In this document: in pieces, positions 24,287-32,266 of the stretch
How positions within the stretch are numbered: the first letter of the stretch is position 1
How the letters are laid out: every line of letters starts with the position of its first letter
DNA from: CAZBDU01 sp964490725
GTDB lineage: Bacteria > Spirochaetota > Spirochaetia > SZUA-6 > DRHE01
Length of the DNA stretch: 64,000 nt
Assembly (NCBI GenBank): GCA_964490725.1
Contig: CAZBDU010000013.1
Location: forward strand, 1-64,000
Reading direction: 5' to 3'
Notes under the pieces: model-generated
The model's database searches: none
What the model was told of the DNA's origin: nothing
What the model saw: the letters and a program-made list of their open reading frames with translations, nothing else
Program-made: the position numbers and the translations under genes

Positions 24287-24373
24287 CTCCCGTCCCTGAC
24301 CCGCTTCCGTTTTCGCCACGCCGACCTCCACAGGTTGACCTTGATGCTCCACCAGACGGGTCCTCCCGGGACG

Positions 24374-24410
24374 CGAGCCTGGGGAGGCCCCCGAGCTCAC
24401 CCCAGGCTCG
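24374..24410 (-). terminator. Strong hairpin between binding-protein and ATPase genes
   Basis: CGAGCCTGGGG and CCCCAGGCTCG form a perfect 11-bp stem with a 15-nt loop, about 30 bp past the binding-protein stop. There is no T-run, so partial termination or protection of the upstream RNA is more likely than full termination. Confidence 0.6.
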
Positions 24411-24438
24411 ACATACCCACTGCTTCCGGGAGGAACAG

Positions 24439-25491
24439 CTATTTTACCTCGAAGAACTCACCCACGGCCAGCTGCTTGTTCAGGGTCTCCATGAAAGCGT
24501 CGACCTTGTCCTTGGTGATGTAGCGGGCAGGAACATCCACAAGCTTGTCCGCGGGGATGCCCGCATCCTGGCCGCTGATGATCTTGTACAGCAGCTCGAC
24601 GCTGGTGCGGCCGTACTCGTAGGGGTTCTGCACGATGGTGCCCGCCACGTAGCCATCCTTGATGGCCTGGAGGACGACCACCTCCTCGTCGAAGCCGATG
24701 ATCTTCATGGTGCCCAGCTTGCCGGCATCCTGCACGGCGCTGATGATGGCCGGGGTGTTGTAGCTCCACAGGCCGATCATCAGGTCGAGGTCGGGGTACT
24801 TCACCAGGATGTCCTCGGCGTTCCCTTTGGCGCGGCTCTCGTCGCCGCCGTCGGTGCGGGTGTCCAGGATGGTCCACTGCCCGCAGTCAACCCTGCCCTG
24901 GGGGGTCATCTCTCCGGGATACTGGGCGGCGTAGGGCTTGCCCTGCAGCTCATCGATGATCCCCTGGCGGCGCTCCACGGCGTTCTGCGCGTCCAACCTG
25001 CCCACGAAGATCACGAGCTTGCCTCCGGCGGGCAGCTGTTCCTTGATCTTCTGCCCGGCCAGCCGACCGGCGGCATAGTTGCTCATCCCCACGTAGGCCC
25101 GCCGGTTGCTCTTGGGCGCGTCGCTGTCGAACATGACCACCGGTATCTTGGAGCCGATTTCATTCAGGAAGGGAGTCATGTTGTCCGGGTCGATGACGCT
25201 GATGGCCAGCCCGTCGATTCCCTTGGCCATCTGCGTCTCGATGAACCGCTTCTGCTCTTCCAGAGTGGCGCTGGGAGGCTTGTAGAAGTTCACCCTGACG
25301 CCGAACTCCTGCTCCGCCTTGAGGCAGCCGGCATGAGCATAGGTCCAAAACGTGTACGGTCCGTTGGACACGTAGGCGATGTTGATCTGCTTCTGGGCCG
25401 CTGTCTCGGGTGTGCCCCCGGCCCACAGGGTGCCCATCCCCGCGAGCACCAGGAGGAGAAGTGTCCAAGAGAGGAACTTCCTCAGGTTCAT
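24439..25491 (-). CDS. Sugar ABC transporter substrate-binding protein
   Basis: Periplasmic RbsB-like sugar-binding protein of 350 residues. ATG at 25491 follows an ideal AAAGGAGG site. The signal peptide (KFLSWTLLLLVLAGMGTLWA) is followed by GGTPETAAQKQINIAYVSNG without a lipobox. Family blocks include GIDGLAISVIDPDNMTPFLN, IPVVMFDSDAPKSNRRAYVG and DLMIGLWSYNTPAIISA. It is first in the operon with the ATPase and permease. A sigma-54 promoter lies 70-85 bp upstream and the activator sites about 170-220 bp upstream. The substrate is inferred only as a sugar handled by the pentose-type enzymes of the sister operon. Confidence 0.94.
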   Translation of the reverse strand: MNLRKFLSWTLLLLVLAGMGTLWAGGTPETAAQKQINIAYVSNGPYTFWTYAHAGCLKAEQEFGVRVNFYKPPSATLEEQKRFIETQMAKGIDGLAISVIDPDNMTPFLNEIGSKIPVVMFDSDAPKSNRRAYVGMSNYAAGRLAGQKIKEQLPAGGKLVIFVGRLDAQNAVERRQGIIDELQGKPYAAQYPGEMTPQGRVDCGQWTILDTRTDGGDESRAKGNAEDILVKYPDLDLMIGLWSYNTPAIISAVQDAGKLGTMKIIGFDEEVVVLQAIKDGYVAGTIVQNPYEYGRTSVELLYKIISGQDAGIPADKLVDVPARYITKDKVDAFMETLNKQLAVGEFFEVK

Positions 25492-25560
25492 GAGAGAACC
25501 TCCTTTGAGTCGATTGCGGGAAGACCACGCCGTGGCCCCGTTCTCCCGCTGTCCTTGGAG

Positions 25561-25576
25561 AGCAAGAATCATGCCA
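25561..25576 (-). promoter_or_regulatory. Sigma-54 promoter of the sugar transporter operon
   Basis: On the minus strand TGGCATGATTCTTGCT matches the sigma-54 consensus TGGCAYRNNNNTTGCW, with GG and GC of the -24/-12 elements intact. It lies about 70 bp before the binding-protein start. Exactly 85 bp separate it from the first activator site at 25662. Confidence 0.85.
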
Positions 25577-25641
25577 CAAGACGGAGGCATGACCCTGCAA
25601 TCCCTTGAAGCGCAAACAGTTAAACCATGGCCCTGGCTTCC

Positions 25642-25669
25642 TTGACAGGGGAGCCCGCCCCTGTATAAT
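25642..25669 (+). promoter_or_regulatory. Sigma-70 promoter of the response-regulator gene
   Basis: TTGACA (25642-25647), 16 bp, TATAAT (25664-25669): both boxes are perfect consensus. Start of transcription would be near 25676, about 37 nt before the GTG. The -10 box is inside the first activator site. Confidence 0.8.
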
Positions 25670-25709
25670 TGTTGTACATGCGATCACCCCCGTGTATAAT
25701 CAGGATACA
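25662..25709. promoter_or_regulatory. Pair of activator (UAS) sites between transporter and regulator genes
   Basis: Two 17-bp inverted repeats: TGTATAATTGTTGTACA (25662-25678) and TGTATAATCAGGATACA (25693-25709, arms extend to GTGTAT...ATACAC). Centres are 31 bp apart, about three helical turns. The same pair with the same spacing and the same 85-bp distance to a sigma-54 promoter occurs at 37728-37775. Confidence 0.85.
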
Positions 25710-25712
25710 CAG

Positions 25713-27047
25713 GTGAAGCCACAAGTCCTGGTCGTCGACGACAAGATCAAGGTCTGCGAGAGCCTGGCCCAGAATTTCAGGCAGCTCGGGTACGAATGCC
25801 ACGCGGCCACGAGCTCCGGCGAGGCGATCCACACTTTTCTGGACCACAAGATCAACACGGTGATCCTGGACATCAGGCTGGGCAATGACGACGGGATCGA
25901 GCTGCTGAAACAGCTGCAGAATCTCAACGGCAAGGTGCCGGTTATCATGATCACCGCTTACGGTACCATCGAGTCAGCGGTGGAATCCATCAAGCTCGGC
26001 GCCTTCGACTTTCTTCAGAAGCCAATCAACTTCGACAAGCTGGTGAAGGTGGTGGAGAATGCCATCAGGATGAATGTCCTGGAGGAGGAGAACCACAGGC
26101 TCAAGCGCAAGCTCTTCGATTTCTCCTCCAGGCTGGTCACGCAGAACAGGGAGATGATCGAGCTGTGCCGCAAGGCAAAGCAGCTGGCCGCCACAGAGCT
26201 GCCAATCTTGATCTGCGGGGAAAGCGGCACAGGGAAGGAGCTGCTGGCCGACTTCATCCATTCTCATTCCGCTCAGTCGTGCAACGAGATCATCAAGATC
26301 AATTGCTCCGCCTTCGCCGAATCCCTGCTGGACAACGAGCTGTTCGGCCACGAGAAAGGGGCCTACACAGGGGCGGATTCTACCTTCCGGGGCGTGTTCG
26401 AGAGAGCGAACAACGGGACCCTCTTTCTGGATGAGATCGGTGACATGCCCCTGCCCATCCAGAGCAAGATACTGCGCACTCTGCAGAACAAGGAGATTCG
26501 CAGGGTCGGCGGCAACAATACCATCAGGATCAGCGTTCGTTTCATAGCGGCCACAAACAAGAACCTCCAACAACTGATCGCAGAGGGAAGATTCCGGGAC
26601 GACCTCTTTTACCGCCTGAACGCCGCCACCCTGACCATCCCTCCCCTGAGAGAGCGCAGGGAGGACATTCCGCTGCTAACCCGACACTTCCTGAACGACT
26701 TCCGGGCCCCGAGCTCGGACAGGCCGAAGACTCTCGCCAGAGAGGTTCTGGGGATTTTCCTGGATTGCGACTGGCCAGGGAACATCCGCGAGCTGAAGAA
26801 CACTCTGCAGTACGCCGCCACCGTTTCGCTGAAGGACACCATTGACATCTGCGACCTGCCTCCCGGGTTCAACCACACCAGCAACGAAGGCGCGCCCCAG
26901 AATATCAGGGAGAAGATGGAGAGAGACCTGATCGTGAGCATGCTCGCCAGGACCGGCTACAACAAGAAGCGGGCGGCGGAATTGCTCGGCATGAGCCGCA
27001 AGACGCTCTATAACAAGCTGGAAAGGTATGGCATCCTCTGCCCGTGA
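25713..27047 (+). CDS. NtrC-family response regulator, sigma-54 activator
   Basis: A 444-residue cytoplasmic activator starting at GTG 25713. Receiver domain 1-120 with acidic pocket VVDDK, phosphorylation site Asp53 (VILDIR) and Lys103. AAA+ domain about 145-375 with Walker A GESGTGKE (169-176), the sigma-54 contact loop GAYTGA (216-221; tyrosine in place of phenylalanine, a common working variant) and Walker B GTLFLDEIGD. The C-terminal Fis-type helix-turn-helix is ERDLIVSMLARTGYNKKRAA to MSRKTLYNKLERYGI. It overlaps the start of the kinase gene by 20 bp. Two inverted repeats lie directly upstream, and the divergent transporter operon has a sigma-54 promoter, so that operon and the transketolase operon are its probable targets. 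Confidence 0.95.
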   Translation: MKPQVLVVDDKIKVCESLAQNFRQLGYECHAATSSGEAIHTFLDHKINTVILDIRLGNDDGIELLKQLQNLNGKVPVIMITAYGTIESAVESIKLGAFDFLQKPINFDKLVKVVENAIRMNVLEEENHRLKRKLFDFSSRLVTQNREMIELCRKAKQLAATELPILICGESGTGKELLADFIHSHSAQSCNEIIKINCSAFAESLLDNELFGHEKGAYTGADSTFRGVFERANNGTLFLDEIGDMPLPIQSKILRTLQNKEIRRVGGNNTIRISVRFIAATNKNLQQLIAEGRFRDDLFYRLNAATLTIPPLRERREDIPLLTRHFLNDFRAPSSDRPKTLAREVLGIFLDCDWPGNIRELKNTLQYAATVSLKDTIDICDLPPGFNHTSNEGAPQNIREKMERDLIVSMLARTGYNKKRAAELLGMSRKTLYNKLERYGILCP

Positions 27048-28884
27048 GGGCGGCAGCAACACCCTTCTCGAGCTCCAGAACGTCAATCTCTACTACGACA
27101 CCCTCAAAGTCCTCAAGGATATCAACATCAGGATCAACCGATCCGAGGTCCATGCCATCGTCGGGGAGCACGGGGCAGGCAAGACCTCCCTGTGCATGAT
27201 CCTGAGCGGCTTCCTCAGGCCCTACTCGGGCAAGCTCATCCTGGAAGGGAAGACCTGCGATTCCCTGTCGCCCAGAAAGGCCCTCACCGCCGGCATCGAG
27301 CTCGTGACTCAGCACAATCCGGTGGTCGACAACTTCAGCGTTGCGGAGAACCTTTATCTGGACAACCGCGGGGTCTCCAGCTATCCGTTCATCAACCGCA
27401 GAAAGTACCTGGAGATGGCGCAGGCCAGCCTCGAGGCGCACGGGTTCGCCATCCGTCCCGAGGCGGTGCTGCGAAACATGAAGCTCTCCGACCGGGTGCT
27501 GGTCGACATCCTGAAGCATCTGGTAAACCGGCCGCGGCTTCTGATCCTGGACGAGGCCCTCCAGAAGCTCACCGCGCCAAACTGCGCGAAGATGATCCAG
27601 CACCTGAAGGAGCTGAAAAAGGCGGGCATGTCGATCATCTTCGTCACCCACCGCATCGACGACATCTACAACTTCGCCGACAAGGTGTCCATTCTCAGAA
27701 ACGGCGAGATCCTGATCACCGATTCCGTCAGCAACATCGACAAGATCAATCTCATCAAGCTCGCCTACACCCAGATCAGCAGCGACGAGGAGCTGGAGAA
27801 CGCCAACCAGGAGTTCTACCACCTGCTCAAGTACAACGAGGCCGTCCTCAAACAACTGCCTGTGAACCTGGTGGTTGTGGACCGCAACAACAGCATCAAG
27901 CTGATCAACGAGTACGCCAAGAAGTACTTCGAGATCGAGGAGACCAACTACCTGAACACGCCGGTCCGCGAGCTGTTTTCTTTCGAGAATCGGGCGGCCT
28001 TCGATTTGCTGCAGGGCGGCCTGTCCAGCAGGAACAGCGAGACCTTCTACGGCATCACCCTGAACAGGAACGGAGTGGAGTCGATCACCAACATCAAGAC
28101 CCATCCGATCTACGACGAGTCTTTCCGCATCGGCTACTACATCATTGTCGAAGACATTACGGAGCGCGAAAAGCTGCGCGAGCAGGTGATCCTGTCGGAG
28201 AAGCTTGCCTCCGTCGGGCTGCTGTCAGCCGGTGTGGCCCATGAGATCAACAACCCGCTGGAGATTATCTACAACTATGTCCGCTACCTGAAGTTCCACA
28301 CCGCGAGCCAGGAGATCCGTGCCACGGTGAACAGCCTGGAGGAGGAGCTCAAGTCCATCTCGCAGATCGTCAGCAACCTGATCTCCTTCTCTGACAGCAG
28401 CAAGAACCTGGTCGAGCAGGTGGATGTCAACGAGCTGATCGCGAGTATCCTCAACCTGGTCGAGTACAATGCCAGGTACCGGCGCATCTTCATCCACTTC
28501 CATAGGAAAGCCGATCCGCTTCCCCTCCGGATCAACAAGACCGAGATGAAGCAGGTCATCCTCAACCTGATCAAGAACAGCTTCGAGGCCATGCCCTCGG
28601 GCGGGCACCTGACGGTCGCCACGGGCAGGCGCAAGCAGGGCGAAACGCGGCTCGTGGAGATCGTCTTCCAGGACACCGGCTGCGGGATCGGAGACCGCAA
28701 GGTGAACGACATCTTCCTGCCTTTCTACTCCACAAAGAAGGACGGGCACGGCAACCTGGGTCTGGGTCTCTCGGTGAGCTACGGGATCATCAGAAAATAC
28801 CACGGTACGATCACCGTCCGCAATCGCGACGGCGCGGGTTGCGAGTTCACCATCCGGGTTCCCCAGGCTCAGCTCGGCCGCTGA
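27028..28884 (+). CDS. Histidine kinase with N-terminal ABC ATPase domain
   Basis: A 618-residue fusion with no membrane segment. Residues about 12-235 are an ABC ATPase of the RbsA type: Walker A GEHGAGKTS (46-54), Q loop Gln95, Walker B RLLILDEA (Asp175, Glu176) and switch His208 (VTHR). The signature LSGGQ is lost: the matching place reads MKLSDRVLVDILKHL. Residues about 265-385 are PAS-like (LKQLPVNLVVVDRNNSIKLI; GYYIIVEDITEREKL). HisKA holds the phosphoacceptor His405 (GVAHEINNPLE); the HATPase domain has NLIKNSFEAM, DTGCGIG (549-555) and GNLGLGLSVS. It is translationally coupled to the NtrC-type regulator. I know of no standard family with this architecture. The ABC domain probably serves as the input, by nucleotide binding or by docking on a permease. 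Confidence 0.93.
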   Translation: MASSAREGGSNTLLELQNVNLYYDTLKVLKDINIRINRSEVHAIVGEHGAGKTSLCMILSGFLRPYSGKLILEGKTCDSLSPRKALTAGIELVTQHNPVVDNFSVAENLYLDNRGVSSYPFINRRKYLEMAQASLEAHGFAIRPEAVLRNMKLSDRVLVDILKHLVNRPRLLILDEALQKLTAPNCAKMIQHLKELKKAGMSIIFVTHRIDDIYNFADKVSILRNGEILITDSVSNIDKINLIKLAYTQISSDEELENANQEFYHLLKYNEAVLKQLPVNLVVVDRNNSIKLINEYAKKYFEIEETNYLNTPVRELFSFENRAAFDLLQGGLSSRNSETFYGITLNRNGVESITNIKTHPIYDESFRIGYYIIVEDITEREKLREQVILSEKLASVGLLSAGVAHEINNPLEIIYNYVRYLKFHTASQEIRATVNSLEEELKSISQIVSNLISFSDSSKNLVEQVDVNELIASILNLVEYNARYRRIFIHFHRKADPLPLRINKTEMKQVILNLIKNSFEAMPSGGHLTVATGRRKQGETRLVEIVFQDTGCGIGDRKVNDIFLPFYSTKKDGHGNLGLGLSVSYGIIRKYHGTITVRNRDGAGCEFTIRVPQAQLGR

Positions 28885-29966
28885 GGCCCCTGCGGGATCG
28901 CGGAGGCCCGAGAGGCAGGCGGCCTTTTCCCGCGGGTGCGGCCCGCTCCCGTTCCGTGCTCGCCGATCGCTTCCGCCAGCCGTCGCCTCGCGGCGGCGGA
29001 CTTGATCAGCTCCTCGGCGCTGGCCCCGAACAGGATGACCGATCCGACAATGGTGTACTCCAGGGTCGTGGAGATGCCCAGGATGTTGATCGCGTTGTAC
29101 AGCACCCGCACGATCGCCGTGCCGATAATCACCCCGGGCACCGAGCCTTCTCCGCCCCGCAGGCTCGCGCCTCCCACCACGCAGCCGGCGATCGCGTACA
29201 GCTCATACATGTTTCCGGCCGTGGAGGGCTGCACCGTGTTGAGGTCCAGCGAAAAGAGGACCCCTGCCAGGCACGCGCAGGTTGCAGAAATGACGTAGGC
29301 AGCGATCTTGATACGATCCGTGTCCACCCCGCTGAAACGCACGGCCCTCTCGTTGCTGCCGATGGCCAGGATGCAGCGTCCGTACACTGAGCGCTCCAGG
29401 AAAAGCCAGAGGATGGCGCCCGCGAACAGCAGGATGAGGAAGGGCATCGGCAGCGACCATTCGGCCACCAGCAGCGGGGCGTTGCCCGCCGGCCAGAAGG
29501 CGGAGGGAAGGCGGCCGTTGGCCAGGAACTTGAGCCCCTGGAAGCCGCTTCCGTACCCCTGGGTGACGTCTCGCAGCGCGAAGCGCGCCAGTCCGCGGTA
29601 GATGAACAGCCCGCACAGGGTCACCACAAAGGGCTGCACCTTGACCTTGGTGACCAGCACTCCGTGCAGCAGCCCCATCAGGACCGCCAGGGTAAGACAG
29701 ATGAGCAGGGCCGCGGCGATGGGCAGCCCGCGTACGGTGATGAAGTTGGCCGAGAGCCCGCCGATGAGCCCCACGATGGAGCCGACCGACAGGTCTATGC
29801 CCCCGGTCATGATGACAAAGGACACCCCCAGACTGAGCAGGCCGAACAGGCCCGTCCAGCGCAGGATGTTCTTGACGTTGTAGGGGTTGATGAAGTCCGG
29901 GTCGACGATGGTTGTGAGCAGCATGGCGGCCACCAGGACAACGCCAATCCCCGCCGCTCTTCTCAA
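28869..29966 (-). CDS. Second sugar ABC permease without its own partners
   Basis: RbsC-family permease of 365 residues. I chose TTG at 29966 because GGAGGG stands seven bases upstream; the frame is open further but the extension is charged and unlike the family. Blocks such as FVIMTGGIDLSVGSIVGLIG and LDLNTVQPSTAGNMYELYAI are nearly identical to those of the permease at 21704, so they are close paralogues. No binding protein or ATPase gene accompanies it. It is the last gene of the minus-strand catabolic operon, and its 3' end overlaps the kinase gene by 16 bp. It may share subunits with the transporter at 21704-25491 or pair with the kinase's ABC domain. Confidence 0.9.
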   Translation of the reverse strand: MRRAAGIGVVLVAAMLLTTIVDPDFINPYNVKNILRWTGLFGLLSLGVSFVIMTGGIDLSVGSIVGLIGGLSANFITVRGLPIAAALLICLTLAVLMGLLHGVLVTKVKVQPFVVTLCGLFIYRGLARFALRDVTQGYGSGFQGLKFLANGRLPSAFWPAGNAPLLVAEWSLPMPFLILLFAGAILWLFLERSVYGRCILAIGSNERAVRFSGVDTDRIKIAAYVISATCACLAGVLFSLDLNTVQPSTAGNMYELYAIAGCVVGGASLRGGEGSVPGVIIGTAIVRVLYNAINILGISTTLEYTIVGSVILFGASAEELIKSAAARRRLAEAIGEHGTGAGRTRGKRPPASRASAIPQGPQRPS

Positions 29967-30051
29967 GCGATTACCCTCCTGCCTTCGCTGGCGCTTCGGC
30001 GGGCCGCTTTCGGGCCGGGGGCGGACCCGGCGGCGGGCCACCGCAGGGCCC

Positions 30052-30681
30052 TCAGGCGAGGCGTTTCTTCACTGCCTCCTTCAGGCGGCTGTCCCGGATC
30101 GACTCCGGGTCCACCAACGCCTTCACCCCCGGGTATTCCAGGGCCGGGCGGACCACCTCCTCGGGGAGGGTCTCGATAATCTCGGCCAGGCTGCGGTGGG
30201 TCAGCCGGGAGACCCGTTCCAGGATGAGGCGCGCCTCGCGCTGCGGCTCCCTGCGGTGCTCCGGATAACCGGCGCCTCGCTCCACACTGAAGAGCCGATC
30301 GAAGATGAAGCGCAGGTTCACATCCCCGGCCCAGCCGTAGCCGCGGTTGAGGGCCAGGGAAACACAGTTGCCGCCGTTGATCTGCATGAACAGCCAGGCG
30401 TCGAGGGGGTCCAGCACGAGCCCGCAGAACACCCCCGGATACTGCATGATCGAGCTCAGGAAGCCCTGGCCCGTGCCGCAGCCACCGACGACGAAGTCCG
30501 CCCGCTTGAGCTCCAGCAGCACCGCTGCGATCAGGCCGGTGTGGACGTAGAGCAGCTCGGGCTTCGCTCCCCGCTCCCTCATACCGGCGTTGATGACCTG
30601 GTGGCCGCGTCCCTCGAGAGCGGCCAGGATGTCCGCGTTCTTGTCCGCGGCGCTGGTCTCGCTGACCACTGCTATCCTCAC
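30052..30681 (-). CDS. RpiB/LacAB-family sugar-phosphate isomerase
   Basis: A 209-residue protein starting at GTG 30681 (GGGAGGG upstream), overlapping the kinase stop by 4 bp. The fold signature is RIAVVSETSAADKN, VINAGM, and the cysteine-glycine loop FVVGGCGTGQGFLSSIMQYP that corresponds to the catalytic Cys region of ribose-5-phosphate isomerase B. About 60 residues follow the usual 150-residue domain (RLILERVSRLTHRSLAEIIE and after). It likely interconverts an aldose and ketose phosphate in the pathway of this operon. Confidence 0.85.
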   Translation of the reverse strand: MRIAVVSETSAADKNADILAALEGRGHQVINAGMRERGAKPELLYVHTGLIAAVLLELKRADFVVGGCGTGQGFLSSIMQYPGVFCGLVLDPLDAWLFMQINGGNCVSLALNRGYGWAGDVNLRFIFDRLFSVERGAGYPEHRREPQREARLILERVSRLTHRSLAEIIETLPEEVVRPALEYPGVKALVDPESIRDSRLKEAVKKRLA

Positions 30682-32246
30682 GGCACCCTCCCGGCCGGGG
30701 TCTGCGGCCGGCCTGTCCCGCGGGTCTCGACCCGGCCCGTCCCGTTCACCTCCCTGGCCCAGCCCAGGCAGCGCTGCACTGCCTTGTTCCATCCGCGGTA
30801 GAGGGCTTGCCGGCGCTCCTCGCTCATGGCGGGCTCGAAGCGGCGGTCCAGCCGCCAGTGGGCCGCCACTTCCTCCCTGCTGCCCCAGAAGCCGACACCG
30901 AGGCCCGCCAGGTAGGCGGCGCCACGGGCTGCCATCTCCGTCACCGAGGGCCGCTCCACCGGGATTCCCAGCACGTCCGCCTGGAATTGCATCAGGAAGT
31001 CGCTGCGGCTCGCACCTCCGTCCACTCTCAGGGAGTCCGCCTGCCTGCCCGAATCGGCGCTCATCGCGTCCAGCACGTCCCGGGTCTGGTAGGCCATGGA
31101 TTCCAGGCTCGCCCGGGCAATGTGCTCCCGGCCTGTCCCGCGGGTGATGCCGACGATAAGGCCCCGGGCGTACATGTCCCAGTAGGGGGCGCAGAGGCCG
31201 GTGAAGGCGGGCACCACATACACCCCTCCGGTGTCCTCCGCCTGAGCGGCCAGCCGGGTGCAGCCCTCCGCGTCCTCGACGATCCTCAGGCCGTCCCGCA
31301 GCCACTGCACCGCCGCCCCTCCGATGAACACCACCCCTTCCAGAGCATACTCGGTCTTTCCATTGACGTGCCAGCCGAGATCCGTGGTCAGGCCGTGTGC
31401 GGACAGCATGGGGGTCTGGCCAATGTTCATCATCAGCGCCAGGGCAGTGCCGTAGGTGTTCTTCGCCATCCCCGGCCTGAAGCAGTTCTGCCCGAAGGTG
31501 GCGGCGTGCTGGTCCCCGGCCGCGCCGGCTACCGGGATCTCCGCTCCGAAGAAGACCATCCGGTCGGTGGTGGCCAGCACGCCGCTGGAGGAAAGGGGGG
31601 TGGGCAGGATCTCCTCGGGTATCTCCAGAGCCGCCAGGAGCTCCGCGTCCCACTGCAGCGTGTGGATGTTCAGCAGCATCGTCCGCGAGGCGTTGGAGAA
31701 GTCGGTCACGTGCGCCCTCTGGCCGCTCAGGTTCCAGATGAGCCAGGAATCGATGGTCCCCATGCAGATCTTGCCCCGGGCGATCCTCTCTCTCACTTCC
31801 GGCACGTTGTCCAGGATCCACCGGATCTTGGTTGCCGAGAAGTAGGCGTCGATCAGAAGGCCGGTCCTCTCCCGCACCAGCGGCTCCAGCCCCTTGGCCT
31901 TGAGCTCGTCGCACAGCGCCGCGGTGCGACGGCACTGCCAGACGATGGCGTTGTACACCGGCCGGCCGCTGTCCCTGTCCCAGAGGATCGTGGTTTCCCG
32001 CTGATTGGTGATGCCGATCCCGGCGATCGCCTCGGCCTCCAGGCGGCCCTTCTCCAGCACCTCCCGGGTGCAGTCCATCACCGTTTCCCAGTACTCCCGG
32101 GGGTCCTGCTCCACCCAGCCCGGCTGCGGGTAGATCTGCCGGATCTCCCGGTAGGCCGAGGAGTGGATGTCCCCGTTGTGCCGGAAGAGGATCACCCGGG
32201 TCCCGGTGGTTCCCTGGTCGATGGCCATGATGAATCGCTTGTCCAC
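30678..32246 (-). CDS. FGGY carbohydrate kinase, glycerol-kinase-like
   Basis: A 522-residue kinase starting at GTG 32246. The N-terminal phosphate loop MAIDQGTTGTRVILF, GIGITNQRETTILWD, the catalytic aspartate region GAAGDQHAATFGQ and the C-terminal ATP loop SLRVDGGASRSDFLMQFQAD are clear. Sequence is closest to GlpK, but in an operon with transketolase, an epimerase and RpiB the substrate may be a keto-sugar or polyol. It lies 20 bp after the epimerase gene and overlaps the RpiB-like gene. Confidence 0.93.
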   Translation of the reverse strand: MDKRFIMAIDQGTTGTRVILFRHNGDIHSSAYREIRQIYPQPGWVEQDPREYWETVMDCTREVLEKGRLEAEAIAGIGITNQRETTILWDRDSGRPVYNAIVWQCRRTAALCDELKAKGLEPLVRERTGLLIDAYFSATKIRWILDNVPEVRERIARGKICMGTIDSWLIWNLSGQRAHVTDFSNASRTMLLNIHTLQWDAELLAALEIPEEILPTPLSSSGVLATTDRMVFFGAEIPVAGAAGDQHAATFGQNCFRPGMAKNTYGTALALMMNIGQTPMLSAHGLTTDLGWHVNGKTEYALEGVVFIGGAAVQWLRDGLRIVEDAEGCTRLAAQAEDTGGVYVVPAFTGLCAPYWDMYARGLIVGITRGTGREHIARASLESMAYQTRDVLDAMSADSGRQADSLRVDGGASRSDFLMQFQADVLGIPVERPSVTEMAARGAAYLAGLGVGFWGSREEVAAHWRLDRRFEPAMSEERRQALYRGWNKAVQRCLGWAREVNGTGRVETRGTGRPQTPAGRVP

Positions 32247-32266
32247 GGCGTCCCCCTCGTCTCCAG

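Noticed and set aside
22304..24523. A 739-residue plus-strand frame with histidine-rich sequence
   Set aside because: Antisense of the permease and ATPase genes.
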